A DNA stretch of 7,509 nucleotides from a bacterium (GTDB taxonomy: Bacteria > Spirochaetota > Spirochaetia > JABEVK01), in contig JAJXVP010000129.1 of the NCBI GenBank assembly GCA_021782055.1, forward strand, positions 1 through 7,509, written 5' to 3'. Of this stretch, positions 1 to 6,932 are shown piece by piece. Under the pieces are notes generated by a model. It saw only the letters and a program-made list of their open reading frames with translations, did not search any database and was not told where the DNA came from. The position numbers and the translations under genes were made by a program. Within the stretch, counting starts at the first letter, position 1. Every line of letters starts with the position of its first letter.

Positions 1-26
1 CACTAGACGAAGGAGGCAGGTTTTCT

Positions 27-99
27 TGAGCTGGACAGGATTCGAACCTGTGACCCATGCCTTAAAAGGGCATTGCTCTACCTGCTGAGCTACCAGCCC
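27..99 (-). tRNA. tRNA-Lys (anticodon TTT)
   Basis: The minus strand folds into a full 73-nt cloverleaf. The acceptor stem pairs GGGCTGG with CCAGCTC (seven pairs, one G-U), the D stem is GCTC/GAGC, the anticodon stem is ATGCC/GGCAT, and the T stem is ACAGG/CCTGT around a standard TTCGAAT loop. The anticodon loop is CTTTTAA, so the anticodon is TTT (plus positions 64-66), which reads the lysine codons AAA and AAG. The discriminator base is A (position 27). The next three bases are not CCA, so the 3' CCA must be added by the CCA-adding enzyme. The gene has its own promoter immediately upstream. The 3' flank is cut by the window edge, so I cannot see a terminator or further tRNAs. Confidence 0.97.
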
Positions 100-113
100 A
101 CGGAACGGAAGCC

Positions 114-142
114 AATATAGGCGAAACACGAGGAAGTGTCAA
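114..142 (-). promoter_or_regulatory. Promoter of the tRNA-Lys gene
   Basis: On the minus strand a perfect -35 hexamer TTGACA (plus positions 137-142) is followed after exactly 17 bases by TATATT (plus 114-119), a 5/6 match to the housekeeping -10. Transcription would start near position 107, leaving a leader of about seven bases before the mature tRNA 5' end at 99. The -35 lies only about 36 bases past the stop codon of the outer-membrane protein gene on the same strand, so read-through from that gene could also feed the tRNA. The spacer holds a small dyad, ACAC-N6-GTGT (126-139), which I regard as probably chance. Confidence 0.8.
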
Positions 143-177
143 CCGCCGTGAAAAAAACTTTAGGATGCCTCACGAAC

Positions 178-1356
178 TCAGAACCTGAGGGCTGTTTCCA
201 CCGAGATGCCCGGTTTGGCTAAGACACCCGCATATTGTCCCAATTCGTCGGAATAGATCGAGGCGTTGATATCCACAACGGCCATTTTTATCCCGAAGCC
301 AAAGGTGAAATACCCCTGGTTAAGGCCGGCACGAACGGAAAGAAACTTCAGAAAGGTGACTTGTCCACCTAAGTGTAACCAAGTCCAAAACGACGGTTGG
401 GTAAAACTGTCTTCTAAGGGGATCTGCAAGTCTGCTTCTAAGCGAGGGTCAATGATGCCTTGCCGGGCGCCCATATCGGGTTTCCAGGAGCCCCCGACGC
501 CAATAACCATGGGTATACGGTAAGTAGTGGTGGGGGCTGTGCCTGTCGGCGAAACAAAGCCAAGCGTTTGAGTGACCTGCCCCAGGGTTGTTTGATGAAA
601 GTTAAAAACGGTGCTACCAATATCGCGAAGGACAAAACCTGCCGTCCAGCTACCGGTCTTGGTCATACCAAAGTCCAAGATGGCCCCCCAGTCCCAACCG
701 ATGCCAAAACCATTATAGACGGGAATGGAACTCAGGTTCGCCGAGCTACCAAGAACATCGGTGAGACCAACAGAATCTGTGTACGTCCGTTGCATGGGAC
801 GGGTGTCGAGGCCAATGTGGAGCTTTGCCCATTTTAGGTCAAAAGGTACGCTGTACCCTATAACCATCCCCAAAGTTTCATCAATTGTGCCGGTGGTGCT
901 GAGAAGGTTTTGCCCTTTAGCCCAACTGTCTTCTTGCAAGGCTACCGCTAACCCCAAATTGTTGCCGACCCAACCAATGCCGGCGTTCACGCTCTCGCCA
1001 ATTCCATATTGTGAGACGAGGTTTTGTATAAACGTCGCAGAACTATTCAGCGAGGTGGCATTAAGATTTTGAAAAGCGCTGAGGTTGTTCAAGACCGAGC
1101 TAGCTTGAGTGGGCGAGGCATTGAGTGTCCCTTGAACTGACAAGAGGGTGATCGTGAGAGGGGAGCGCGAAAACCCCGCAGGGTTGGTAAACAACGCATC
1201 ATAGCCGTCGGCAACGGCCGTAAACGCTCGACCCTGAGCGGTGACAATGGGACTGACCGGCGCAAACGGCGGTAAAAAAACCTGGTTTTGCGCCCAAGCA
1301 GAAAGAGCAAGGGACGAAAAACCAGCAATAAGGAAAATGCGCCGCAAAAAGACCAT
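178..1356 (-). CDS. Putative outer-membrane beta-barrel protein (NPAG-motif, FadL/PorV-like)
   Basis: The product is 392 aa. It has a clear Sec signal peptide: Arg5-Arg6, a hydrophobic core at about 7-19, and an AWA cleavage site that puts the mature start at Gln23. Next comes a segment of the form GRAFTAVADG...NPAG (residues 42-61), which resembles the N-terminal NPAG motif of FadL- and PorV-like barrels, including the family found in treponemes. The rest alternates polar and hydrophobic residues with many Gly and aromatic residues, as barrel strands do, and the last residue is Phe, a common signal for outer-membrane insertion. The ATG at 1354-1356 is supported by AAGGGAG (plus 1363-1369), seven bases away. 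This site overlaps the stop codon of the lipoprotein gene upstream, so translation is probably coupled. Barrel and envelope location are inferred from composition and motifs; the substrate is unknown. Confidence 0.75.
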   Translation of the reverse strand: MVFLRRIFLIAGFSSLALSAWAQNQVFLPPFAPVSPIVTAQGRAFTAVADGYDALFTNPAGFSRSPLTITLLSVQGTLNASPTQASSVLNNLSAFQNLNATSLNSSATFIQNLVSQYGIGESVNAGIGWVGNNLGLAVALQEDSWAKGQNLLSTTGTIDETLGMVIGYSVPFDLKWAKLHIGLDTRPMQRTYTDSVGLTDVLGSSANLSSIPVYNGFGIGWDWGAILDFGMTKTGSWTAGFVLRDIGSTVFNFHQTTLGQVTQTLGFVSPTGTAPTTTYRIPMVIGVGGSWKPDMGARQGIIDPRLEADLQIPLEDSFTQPSFWTWLHLGGQVTFLKFLSVRAGLNQGYFTFGFGIKMAVVDINASIYSDELGQYAGVLAKPGISVETALRF

Positions 1357-1367
1357 GAAATACTCCC

Positions 1368-2177
1368 TTAAAACTTTAGAGTCGGGGCCATGGTCGTAAT
1401 GTACGAGTAGGTCCCAGAATTGGTGGTGTTGTTAAACGCGTTGGCTAGGTCGGTAGCTTGAGTGGAGAGTGTCGAAGTGTTGATCAAAGCCGTGTTCCCC
1501 GTAGCGATAAACTGAGCCGCCGTGGTGGTAGAGCCCCCAGCGGCGGCAACCAAAACATTTGCCACGGCGGCGACGGCGCCGATTTGTGCTAAGTCCGTTT
1601 TGTTTGTGGAACCATAAAAGGCCGTTGAGTTCCCGCCAGAAGTAGTATTCAGGGCGGAATAAATGTTGGATATCGCCACAAGATTGTTAAGGGTCGAAGT
1701 GATTTGGGTGGGTGTTTGACCGGCAAACAGACTCTGGGCTGTGCTGAGCGCCGTTGTGGGGGAGCTGAGAGTACTAAGGCTGTTGCTAGAGGTTAAACTG
1801 GTTAGGCTATTCAAAACATTCGATACGACCGCCCCGGTACTGGTACCGTAAGTGGCTACTTGAATAAGGGTTTGTTCGGCCAAAAGTTTGTCGCTTGTCG
1901 ATGAAGAAGGGCTGGTAATAACAGACATCAAATTGCTGGCAACCGCAGTTGCGGCCGCAGGGTCGCTTTGCAACTGCGAGTAAAATCCGGGCTGTTGGGT
2001 TAAGTTGCTGATTTGTGCAACGGACGCCGACTGTAACGCCGACGCATTCAGGGCCGCGGGAGGATCAACATTCTTAAAAAGGTTGCCGTCGAAAACCTGC
2101 GAGCAGGAGGTGAGGTCTAAGACGCTGAGAAGGATTATGAGCGCAATCCCTATGAGCGTTCTTGTGCGTCTAAACAT
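1368..2177 (-). CDS. Putative lipoprotein, function unknown
   Basis: The product is 269 aa. Residues 3-6 are basic (RRTR), 8-20 form a hydrophobic core, and a relaxed lipobox LTSC ends in Cys25, the only cysteine in the protein. Relaxed lipoboxes of this kind are known in spirochaetes. The mature part is very rich in Ser, Thr, Ala and Asn, has no Trp, and looks largely helical, with repeated leucine-spaced segments such as SQLQSDPAAATAVASNL (about 70-86). I recognise no enzymatic motif. The start is well supported: AGGAGGTG (plus 2183-2190) lies seven bases before the ATG. It is the first gene of a two-gene unit, with only 11 bases between its stop and the start of the outer-membrane protein gene. 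By analogy with such pairs it may be an envelope partner or assembly factor of that barrel, but this is inference from position only. Confidence 0.75.
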   Translation of the reverse strand: MFRRTRTLIGIALIILLSVLDLTSCSQVFDGNLFKNVDPPAALNASALQSASVAQISNLTQQPGFYSQLQSDPAAATAVASNLMSVITSPSSSTSDKLLAEQTLIQVATYGTSTGAVVSNVLNSLTSLTSSNSLSTLSSPTTALSTAQSLFAGQTPTQITSTLNNLVAISNIYSALNTTSGGNSTAFYGSTNKTDLAQIGAVAAVANVLVAAAGGSTTTAAQFIATGNTALINTSTLSTQATDLANAFNNTTNSGTYSYITTMAPTLKF

Positions 2178-2196
2178 TTTGGCACCTCCTAGTCAC

Positions 2197-2225
2197 AATA
2201 TAGAGCATGGTCAGGGGGTTTTCCA
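2197..2225 (-). promoter_or_regulatory. Predicted promoter of the lipoprotein/outer-membrane protein unit
   Basis: On the minus strand a -10 hexamer TATATT (plus 2197-2202) is preceded at 17 bases by TGGAAA (plus 2220-2225), a 4/6 match to TTGACA. Transcription would begin near 2190, at the edge of the AGGAGGTG ribosome binding site, so the leader would be very short. The same -10 sequence is used by the tRNA-Lys promoter in this window. The -35 lies over the weak -35 region of the divergent def promoter. Confidence 0.5.
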
Positions 2226-2238
2226 GACCCTAGCGGTT

Positions 2239-2247
2239 TGATAAATT
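2239..2247 (+). promoter_or_regulatory. Predicted extended -10 promoter of the def operon
   Basis: The sequence TG-A-TAAATT (TG at 2239-2240, hexamer at 2242-2247) fits an extended -10 element, with T1, A2, A4 and T6 of TATAAT kept. The -35 position at 17 bases spacing (2219-2224, TTTTCC) is poor, which an extended -10 can offset. The hexamer ends six bases before the def ATG, so the predicted transcript would begin at or within a base or two of the start codon. Confidence 0.4.
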
Positions 2248-2253
2248 GACCCC

Positions 2254-2739
2254 ATGGAGATTATACGCTATCCGGCGGACATCCTTCGCCAAAAGACTGA
2301 AGCCATTACGCAGATTGACCAAGGAACTGCCGACCTGGCCGCCGCCATGCTGACAACGATGGTCGAAGGCCATGGGATTGGTCTGGCTGGCCCTCAGGTT
2401 GGACAACTGCTGTCGCTTTTTGTGGCGCAAGATGAAAACGGTAAGCCGTACGTGTTTATCAACCCGGAAATTACCGGAACCAGCCTTGAAACTGTGGGTT
2501 ACGAAGAAGGCTGCCTTTCGTTACCCGGCATTTATGAAGAAGTGATTCGCCCCGAAGCTGTCCAGATCCAGGCCTGGAACGAAAAAGGCCGATTTTTTAA
2601 AATGGAATGTTCAGGCCTTTTAGCTCGGGTGGTTCAGCATGAGCTTGATCACCTTAAAGGGACTTTGTTCATCGACTATTTGACTCCGCCCAAGCGCGAG
2701 CGCTTATTGAAGCTCTACGAAAAGAAAAGTCGACAGTGA
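2254..2739 (+). CDS. def: Peptide deformylase
   Basis: This enzyme removes the N-formyl group from the initiator methionine of nascent proteins, in the cytoplasm at the ribosome exit. The product is 161 aa, normal for the bacterial family. All three family motifs are present: GIGLAGPQVG (41-50; Gly at 46 where Ala is common), EGCLSLP (85-91) and QHELDH (128-133). The metal ligands are Cys87, His129 and His133, and Glu130 is the catalytic acid/base. The N-terminal IIRYPADILRQ matches the usual start of the family, which supports the ATG at 2254. No Shine-Dalgarno sequence lies in front of it, and the predicted -10 box ends six bases upstream, so the mRNA may be leaderless. It is the first gene of the run def-fmt-PASTA protein-biotin ligase. 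Pairing with fmt is the classical arrangement. Confidence 0.97.
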   Translation: MEIIRYPADILRQKTEAITQIDQGTADLAAAMLTTMVEGHGIGLAGPQVGQLLSLFVAQDENGKPYVFINPEITGTSLETVGYEEGCLSLPGIYEEVIRPEAVQIQAWNEKGRFFKMECSGLLARVVQHELDHLKGTLFIDYLTPPKRERLLKLYEKKSRQ

Positions 2740-2758
2740 GATCGGCATTGAGAGATTT

Positions 2759-3682
2759 ATGAAAATCCTTTTTGCGGCCACACCTGAAATCGCCGTTCCT
2801 TGCCTGGGGCCTTTGTCGCAGAACGCCGAGGTTGAAGTTTTGACGAATCTCGATGCCCCGGCTGGAAGGTCGGGACAGCTTCGCGCCTCACCGGTAAAAG
2901 TGGCTGCTTTAGAGTTGGGGTTAAAAGTCCACCAGCCGAGCCGTCTCGACGCTGAATTTCGCGCCTCCCTGAAAGGTTTTGATCTTTTAGTGAGTTTTGC
3001 TTATGGGAAAATCTTTGGTCCCCGCTTTTTAGAGTTGTTCCCTTGGGGCGGACTCAACGTGCATCCCTCCCTTTTACCGCGCTGGCGGGGGGCCTCACCC
3101 CTGACGGCGGCGATACTTGCCGGTGATCTAGAAACGGGAATCTGTGTCCAAACCCTAGCCCTTGGTATGGATGAAGGCGATCTCGTGGGGTGTCTGAAGC
3201 GACCTTTAGAGGGCACCGAAACGACTGAAAGCCTGACAGAGTGGGCCTCTAAAGCGGCCCCCGGCTTATTGCTGACGGCCGTGGCCAGGCTAGCCTCGGG
3301 GGAACGTCAGTTCACCCCTCAACAGGGTGAGGCCGTCTACTGCCAAAAAATTTCAAAAGAAGACGGCCTCATTGACTGGAAAAAATCTGCGCATGAGTTA
3401 GAGGCACAGGTGAGGGCGTTTACGCCCTGGCCCGCCTCATGGACCTTTTGGCGTGGCCAAACCCTGACTTTGCGTCAGGTCCGTGTGCTCGACGGAGAAA
3501 AAACGGCCGACCCAGGCCGCGTTCTTGCGCTAGACAAGTCGGAAGGGATTTTGGTACAAACAGGAAGCGGCCTTTTGGCGCTCCGCGAGCTCCAGCTGGC
3601 GGGAAAAAAAACACTGGATTTCCGAAGTTTTGCAAATGGGACCCGTGACTTTGTGGGTTCCCTTCTCGGAGAAGAAACATGA
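2759..3682 (+). CDS. fmt: Methionyl-tRNA formyltransferase
   Basis: The enzyme transfers a formyl group from 10-formyltetrahydrofolate to Met-tRNA(fMet), giving the initiator used in translation and later cleared by Def. The product is 307 aa, close to the usual 310-315. The N-terminal formyltransferase fold shows PAGRSGQLRASPVK (34-47) and the catalytic segment NVHPSLLPRWRGASP (100-114), with Asn100 and His102, and Asp138 in LGMDEGD (135-141). These correspond to the Asn/His/Asp catalytic triad of the family. The C-terminal tRNA-binding domain keeps QKISKEDGLIDW (196-207) and VRAFTPWPA (218-226). A modest GAGAG (2750-2754) precedes the ATG. The gene starts 19 bases after def and its TGA overlaps the next start as ATGA, so the downstream gene is probably translationally coupled. 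Confidence 0.97.
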   Translation: MKILFAATPEIAVPCLGPLSQNAEVEVLTNLDAPAGRSGQLRASPVKVAALELGLKVHQPSRLDAEFRASLKGFDLLVSFAYGKIFGPRFLELFPWGGLNVHPSLLPRWRGASPLTAAILAGDLETGICVQTLALGMDEGDLVGCLKRPLEGTETTESLTEWASKAAPGLLLTAVARLASGERQFTPQQGEAVYCQKISKEDGLIDWKKSAHELEAQVRAFTPWPASWTFWRGQTLTLRQVRVLDGEKTADPGRVLALDKSEGILVQTGSGLLALRELQLAGKKTLDFRSFANGTRDFVGSLLGEET

Positions 3683-4767
3683 AATTGCCTTTGCCGCGCC
3701 GAAAGACGCCAAAATCTCCTTGGTTCCGTGACTTTCTGGTCAAAATTTTACCAACTAAGGCAGATGATCCTGAGACTCAGCTGTATAAAAAAGTTGCTTA
3801 CGTTGTTGTGGGCATGATTTTCCTAACCTTTGTGCTTGCCTTTGTCGTTTTCGCCTTTAGTCTGCGGGGGCGTGAGGAAACCATGGTTCCCAAAGTCGTA
3901 GGTGAAGATGCCATTACAGCAATTCAAGAACTTCAAGACAAAGCACTTATTCCGCGCATCCAAACTCAGTATTCCAATGACCCCCGTCAAAAGGGGACAG
4001 TCGTAAGCCAGGACCCGCAAGGGGGAATTTTGGTTCGCGAGGGTCGAAAAATCACCCTTTGGGTTTCGAAAGGTGCGGTCATCGACAAAGTTGAGAATTA
4101 TCTTGGCCAAAACCTGAATGATGTTGAGCTTCACTTACGATCGTTGTTTGCTACGCAAACTCAGGCTATTGTTAAGGTAGAAAACACACCAACCTATGTT
4201 TGGGACTCAGCACCAGAAGGGACCATCCTCCAGCAAAAGCCTGCTCCCGGCACCCCAATTACCGGGGATTTAACCTTACATTTTGTTATAAGTCGTGGTC
4301 CACGTGGTCAGATGGTGGTGTTGGGTTCCTATGTCGGTCAAGATTATCTGAGCGTGATGAACCAGCTGGCTTCACAAAGCATTCCCTTTGTCTTTAAGAC
4401 CCGAAGTGCCGAAGGAAATGAACAGCCTGGGCGGGTGGTGGCGCAAGACCCTGCGCCGACCGTACAAATTCCCCGAGGGACCTCAGTAACCCTGACGATG
4501 ACCCAGCCGAAAGATCTGCCGCAGGGGTCTGTCTTTGGCTTGTTCCAGGCGAATTTGCCACAGTATCCCATCCTGGTTTCTCTAAAACTTGAAGATCGCA
4601 AGAGCAATGGCGATTCGACAGTCATTGTCGAAATGAAACACCCTGGCGGCCCGATCGCGGTTCCCTATGTTGCCCCCCTTGGTGATACTCTGGTGTTATC
4701 CATCCTTGGTAAGGATATTTTGACTCAGACCGTAGGTAACGGAAAAGCTCCCGTCGCTGTCCCCTGA
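3679..4767 (+). CDS. Membrane-anchored protein with three PASTA repeats
   Basis: The product is 362 aa. A basic cytoplasmic stretch of about 38 residues is followed by one transmembrane helix (about 39-62), then three PASTA-type repeats at about 69-132, 133-207 and 211-276. The repeats share the signature of a G-x-V-x-Q-D/K-P turn followed by a V-x-G-x-x-I/V-x-L-x-V-S strand: GTVVSQDPQGG (106-116), GTILQQKPAPG (181-191), GRVVAQDPAPT (251-261). The last 85 residues are not PASTA and look beta-rich, ending GKAPVAVP. PASTA repeats bind peptidoglycan fragments in Ser/Thr kinases and penicillin-binding proteins, but no kinase or transpeptidase domain is present here. The expected topology is one pass with the repeats in the periplasm. 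A cell-wall sensing or scaffolding role is inferred. The ATG overlaps the fmt stop (ATGA). Confidence 0.9.
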   Translation: MKLPLPRRKTPKSPWFRDFLVKILPTKADDPETQLYKKVAYVVVGMIFLTFVLAFVVFAFSLRGREETMVPKVVGEDAITAIQELQDKALIPRIQTQYSNDPRQKGTVVSQDPQGGILVREGRKITLWVSKGAVIDKVENYLGQNLNDVELHLRSLFATQTQAIVKVENTPTYVWDSAPEGTILQQKPAPGTPITGDLTLHFVISRGPRGQMVVLGSYVGQDYLSVMNQLASQSIPFVFKTRSAEGNEQPGRVVAQDPAPTVQIPRGTSVTLTMTQPKDLPQGSVFGLFQANLPQYPILVSLKLEDRKSNGDSTVIVEMKHPGGPIAVPYVAPLGDTLVLSILGKDILTQTVGNGKAPVAVP

Positions 4768-4778
4768 GTTCTAAAGTC

Positions 4779-5516
4779 GTGAATCTGGTAAACCCCTGGG
4801 GAGGCACCATCCTCCATCGAGAGATAACGTCCTCAACCATGGAGGACGCCCGCTTGCTAGAAGATTCTGGTGCTCCCGGGGGTAGTGTTGTTTGGGCGGA
4901 CTTTCAGACCGAGGGACGAGGCCGTTTGGCAGAACGTCGCTGGGTTTCGCCTCCTGGCGGGGCCCTGTTGGCAACCTTCTTTTGGCACGAACAGCAGTTT
5001 CGAGTTCCCCAGTTTGCTCCCTCATTGCTTGTGGCTTTGGGGGTAGTTGACTGGTTGTGCCAATATCCCGTTCCAGGTCGCTTTTGTGTCAAATGGCCTA
5101 ACGATGTGCTTTATGAAGCTCCTGAGCCTGGGTTTGAAGCCTTTAAACTGGCGGGTATTTTAACAATTGTCCGTTGGCGAAGTAAAACACGAAGCATTCA
5201 CGTTGGAGTTGGTGTTAACCTTCAACCCCCGCCCGAAGGTTTGTATCGCCGTGCGGCTGGGTCCCTTGCGGCACTGGATATAACGCTGACGCCTTCAGCC
5301 GCCTTGCAACAGCTTATGTTTGCGCTTGAGCAAGCGTTTCAAGACCCTGATCCGAGGTGTCGTCTTGAGACGCATTTGTGGAAACGGGGAGATGAGGCGA
5401 CTTGGGAAGCCCCTTCGGGAGAAAAGCTCACAGGTGTAGTGGAGGGCCTTACTGTTGAAGGTCATTTGCTTCTTAGGACAGCGGCCGGAATGCGGACGGT
5501 GACGTCGGGTGAATAA
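4779..5516 (+). CDS. birA: Biotin-[acetyl-CoA carboxylase] ligase, monofunctional (BirA-type)
   Basis: The enzyme makes biotinyl-5'-AMP and transfers biotin to the lysine of the biotin carrier protein of acetyl-CoA carboxylase or similar biotin enzymes. The product is 245 aa. Visible motifs are STMEDA (19-24), TEGRGRL (44-50, the adenylate-binding GRGR loop), KWPNDV (105-110), FKLAGIL (122-128, with the conserved Lys123) and GVGVNL (143-148), followed by a small C-terminal SH3-like domain (about 200-245) containing the WEAPSGEKLTGVVEGL stretch. There is no N-terminal helix-turn-helix, so it should not act as the biotin operon repressor. The start is GTG, 11 bases after the PASTA gene stop, without a convincing ribosome binding site. 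The first ATG (Met21) falls inside a conserved motif, so a later start is unlikely. Last gene of the def operon; its TAA touches the stop codon of the convergent photolyase gene. Confidence 0.92.
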   Translation: MNLVNPWGGTILHREITSSTMEDARLLEDSGAPGGSVVWADFQTEGRGRLAERRWVSPPGGALLATFFWHEQQFRVPQFAPSLLVALGVVDWLCQYPVPGRFCVKWPNDVLYEAPEPGFEAFKLAGILTIVRWRSKTRSIHVGVGVNLQPPPEGLYRRAAGSLAALDITLTPSAALQQLMFALEQAFQDPDPRCRLETHLWKRGDEATWEAPSGEKLTGVVEGLTVEGHLLLRTAAGMRTVTSGE

Positions 5517-6932
5517 CTAGGTTGACCCCGTGAGCAGGGCTAGCTTTTGGTGAGTTTTGCTCAACCAAGTGGCAAGGTCGAACTTGCGTTTGAGTCCCGA
5601 GGCGGTCATGGAACGGATTGTCCCCCAAACGGCACGTTCACCCCAAGGCCTGTCATGTTTACCAAAGCACCAAGCCACACCTGCCCACGAATTGGGGTCA
5701 TGACCGTCCAACGACCAGCGGTTATTGAGGGTAATTGCGGTTTGAAACCCCTCTTCAGGTGAAGCTGACCATTCCAGAAACTTTTTTCCCCAGTACATCC
5801 TGAGGTATCCCGGCATTTGCCCGGTCGTTTTGAGAAGGTTCTGGCAGGCATTCCACACTTCGTCATGGGTATGAGCGTCGTCCCAAGACTTTTCCTGGTA
5901 AACGACTTCGCGTGGATCGGTCTGATGGGCTTTCAAGGTCGCTTGGGCCCAGCTTGGAAGGCCTTCGAAGCGCTGATACAGGGGCTGATAAAAAACAAAA
6001 TTGATAGACAATTCGCGCCGGACAAAGACTTCATCAAGAAATTCGGCGCGCGGGTCGGTGCCGGCGGGGGCAAAACCGGCGTGGGGCTTCCAAAGTCCTT
6101 CGCTTTGAAGGTCTCGTAGCAGGGTGATGGGGCTAATAAACCCAAAACGAAGGTATGGCGACAAACCAGATTGAAGGTCCAGCAAAGGGTCATTTCTCTG
6201 GCCGTACCGCGACAGTTTGCGCGCCAAAAAATCTTGCCAGCGAGCTTGTGCGGCCAGTTCGCCTGGAGCAAGCGGTCTGTTCGTCGGTGCCTCATGCGTT
6301 TTTGCGATGTCGAGGGGGGTGAACCCCCACTCAGCGATTTGTGAGGCTAGCTCGGGGCCTCCATCCGATACTTCACCGACGACGGCGTGTTCAGGGCTTC
6401 TTTGGTGAAGCACTTTCCAAAGTTTTGGACGAAAGGTAGCGGCGGACCATTCTTCTTTGGGACTGGCAGATTTAACCGGGACTGTAACGTTATCTTCGAC
6501 TCCTATGAGCGGAACGGAACATAAGCGCGCCACATCTCGGCGAAGCTGGCGTTGTTCCAGGGTGTACGAACGATCCAAGACGACAAACGCCGCCTTTTGC
6601 GCCGCTTTTGGCAGGATTACCCTGGGGTCACCTCTCAAAACGACAAGGGTTAAGCCCTGAGCCAGTAATTGCTGAGCTGTCAACGCTAAACCTTGTTCAT
6701 AAAACTGCTGAGCCAACCGAGGCTGTTTCTCCAGGGGGTCTTGCACCGTAATGATGGCAAGCCTCCGGTTTTCTTGATGCGCCTGGGCGGCTGCCCAGCT
6801 CAAGGCAAAATTGTCGGTTAGCCGGGGTGAGGCTTGCATCCAATACAGAACCGGACCTTTGCCCTTCGAACGTTCTGTCCCCCAAAAACTTAACCGGTCA
6901 GGGTCCATGACTAATGCAGGTGCTTGTGGCAT
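5517..6932 (-). CDS. Class II deoxyribodipyrimidine (CPD) photolyase
   Basis: The enzyme uses FAD and blue/near-UV light to split cyclobutane pyrimidine dimers in DNA. Numbered from the ATG at 6930-6932, the protein is 471 aa, close to other class II enzymes. The N-terminal antenna-type domain opens with GPVLYWMQ (26-33). The C-terminal FAD domain has VRRELSINFVFY, then the Trp residues at 360, 381 and 388 (spaced 21 and 7 apart, as in the class II electron-transfer chain known from Methanosarcina), and LDGHDPNSWAG (408-418). Asn403 fits the residue facing the flavin N5. An oddity is Pro374 where class II enzymes usually have His (QMPGYLRMYW). The start is uncertain: the frame is open upstream to a TTG at 6966-6968 (483 aa) and downstream to ATG 6906-6908 (463 aa, the best match to the usual family start). 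None has a Shine-Dalgarno sequence. Confidence 0.95.
   Translation of the reverse strand: MPQAPALVMDPDRLSFWGTERSKGKGPVLYWMQASPRLTDNFALSWAAAQAHQENRRLAIITVQDPLEKQPRLAQQFYEQGLALTAQQLLAQGLTLVVLRGDPRVILPKAAQKAAFVVLDRSYTLEQRQLRRDVARLCSVPLIGVEDNVTVPVKSASPKEEWSAATFRPKLWKVLHQRSPEHAVVGEVSDGGPELASQIAEWGFTPLDIAKTHEAPTNRPLAPGELAAQARWQDFLARKLSRYGQRNDPLLDLQSGLSPYLRFGFISPITLLRDLQSEGLWKPHAGFAPAGTDPRAEFLDEVFVRRELSINFVFYQPLYQRFEGLPSWAQATLKAHQTDPREVVYQEKSWDDAHTHDEVWNACQNLLKTTGQMPGYLRMYWGKKFLEWSASPEEGFQTAITLNNRWSLDGHDPNSWAGVAWCFGKHDRPWGERAVWGTIRSMTASGLKRKFDLATWLSKTHQKLALLTGST

Noticed and set aside
151..180. Intrinsic terminator for the outer-membrane protein gene, from the minus-strand run of seven T at 151-157.
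   Set aside because: The available hairpins (for example CCTCA/TGAGG) are short and stop about ten bases before the T-run, so the geometry is poor.
460..837. Plus-strand open frame of 125 codons opposite the outer-membrane protein gene.
   Set aside because: It is the mirror of a well-supported gene with signal peptide and coupled ribosome binding site; its own translation has no recognisable protein features or ribosome binding site.
3420..3743. Minus-strand open frame of 107 codons opposite the end of fmt.
   Set aside because: It lies opposite conserved fmt motifs, and its translation is rich in Arg, Gly and Pro without any domain, as expected for a shadow frame.
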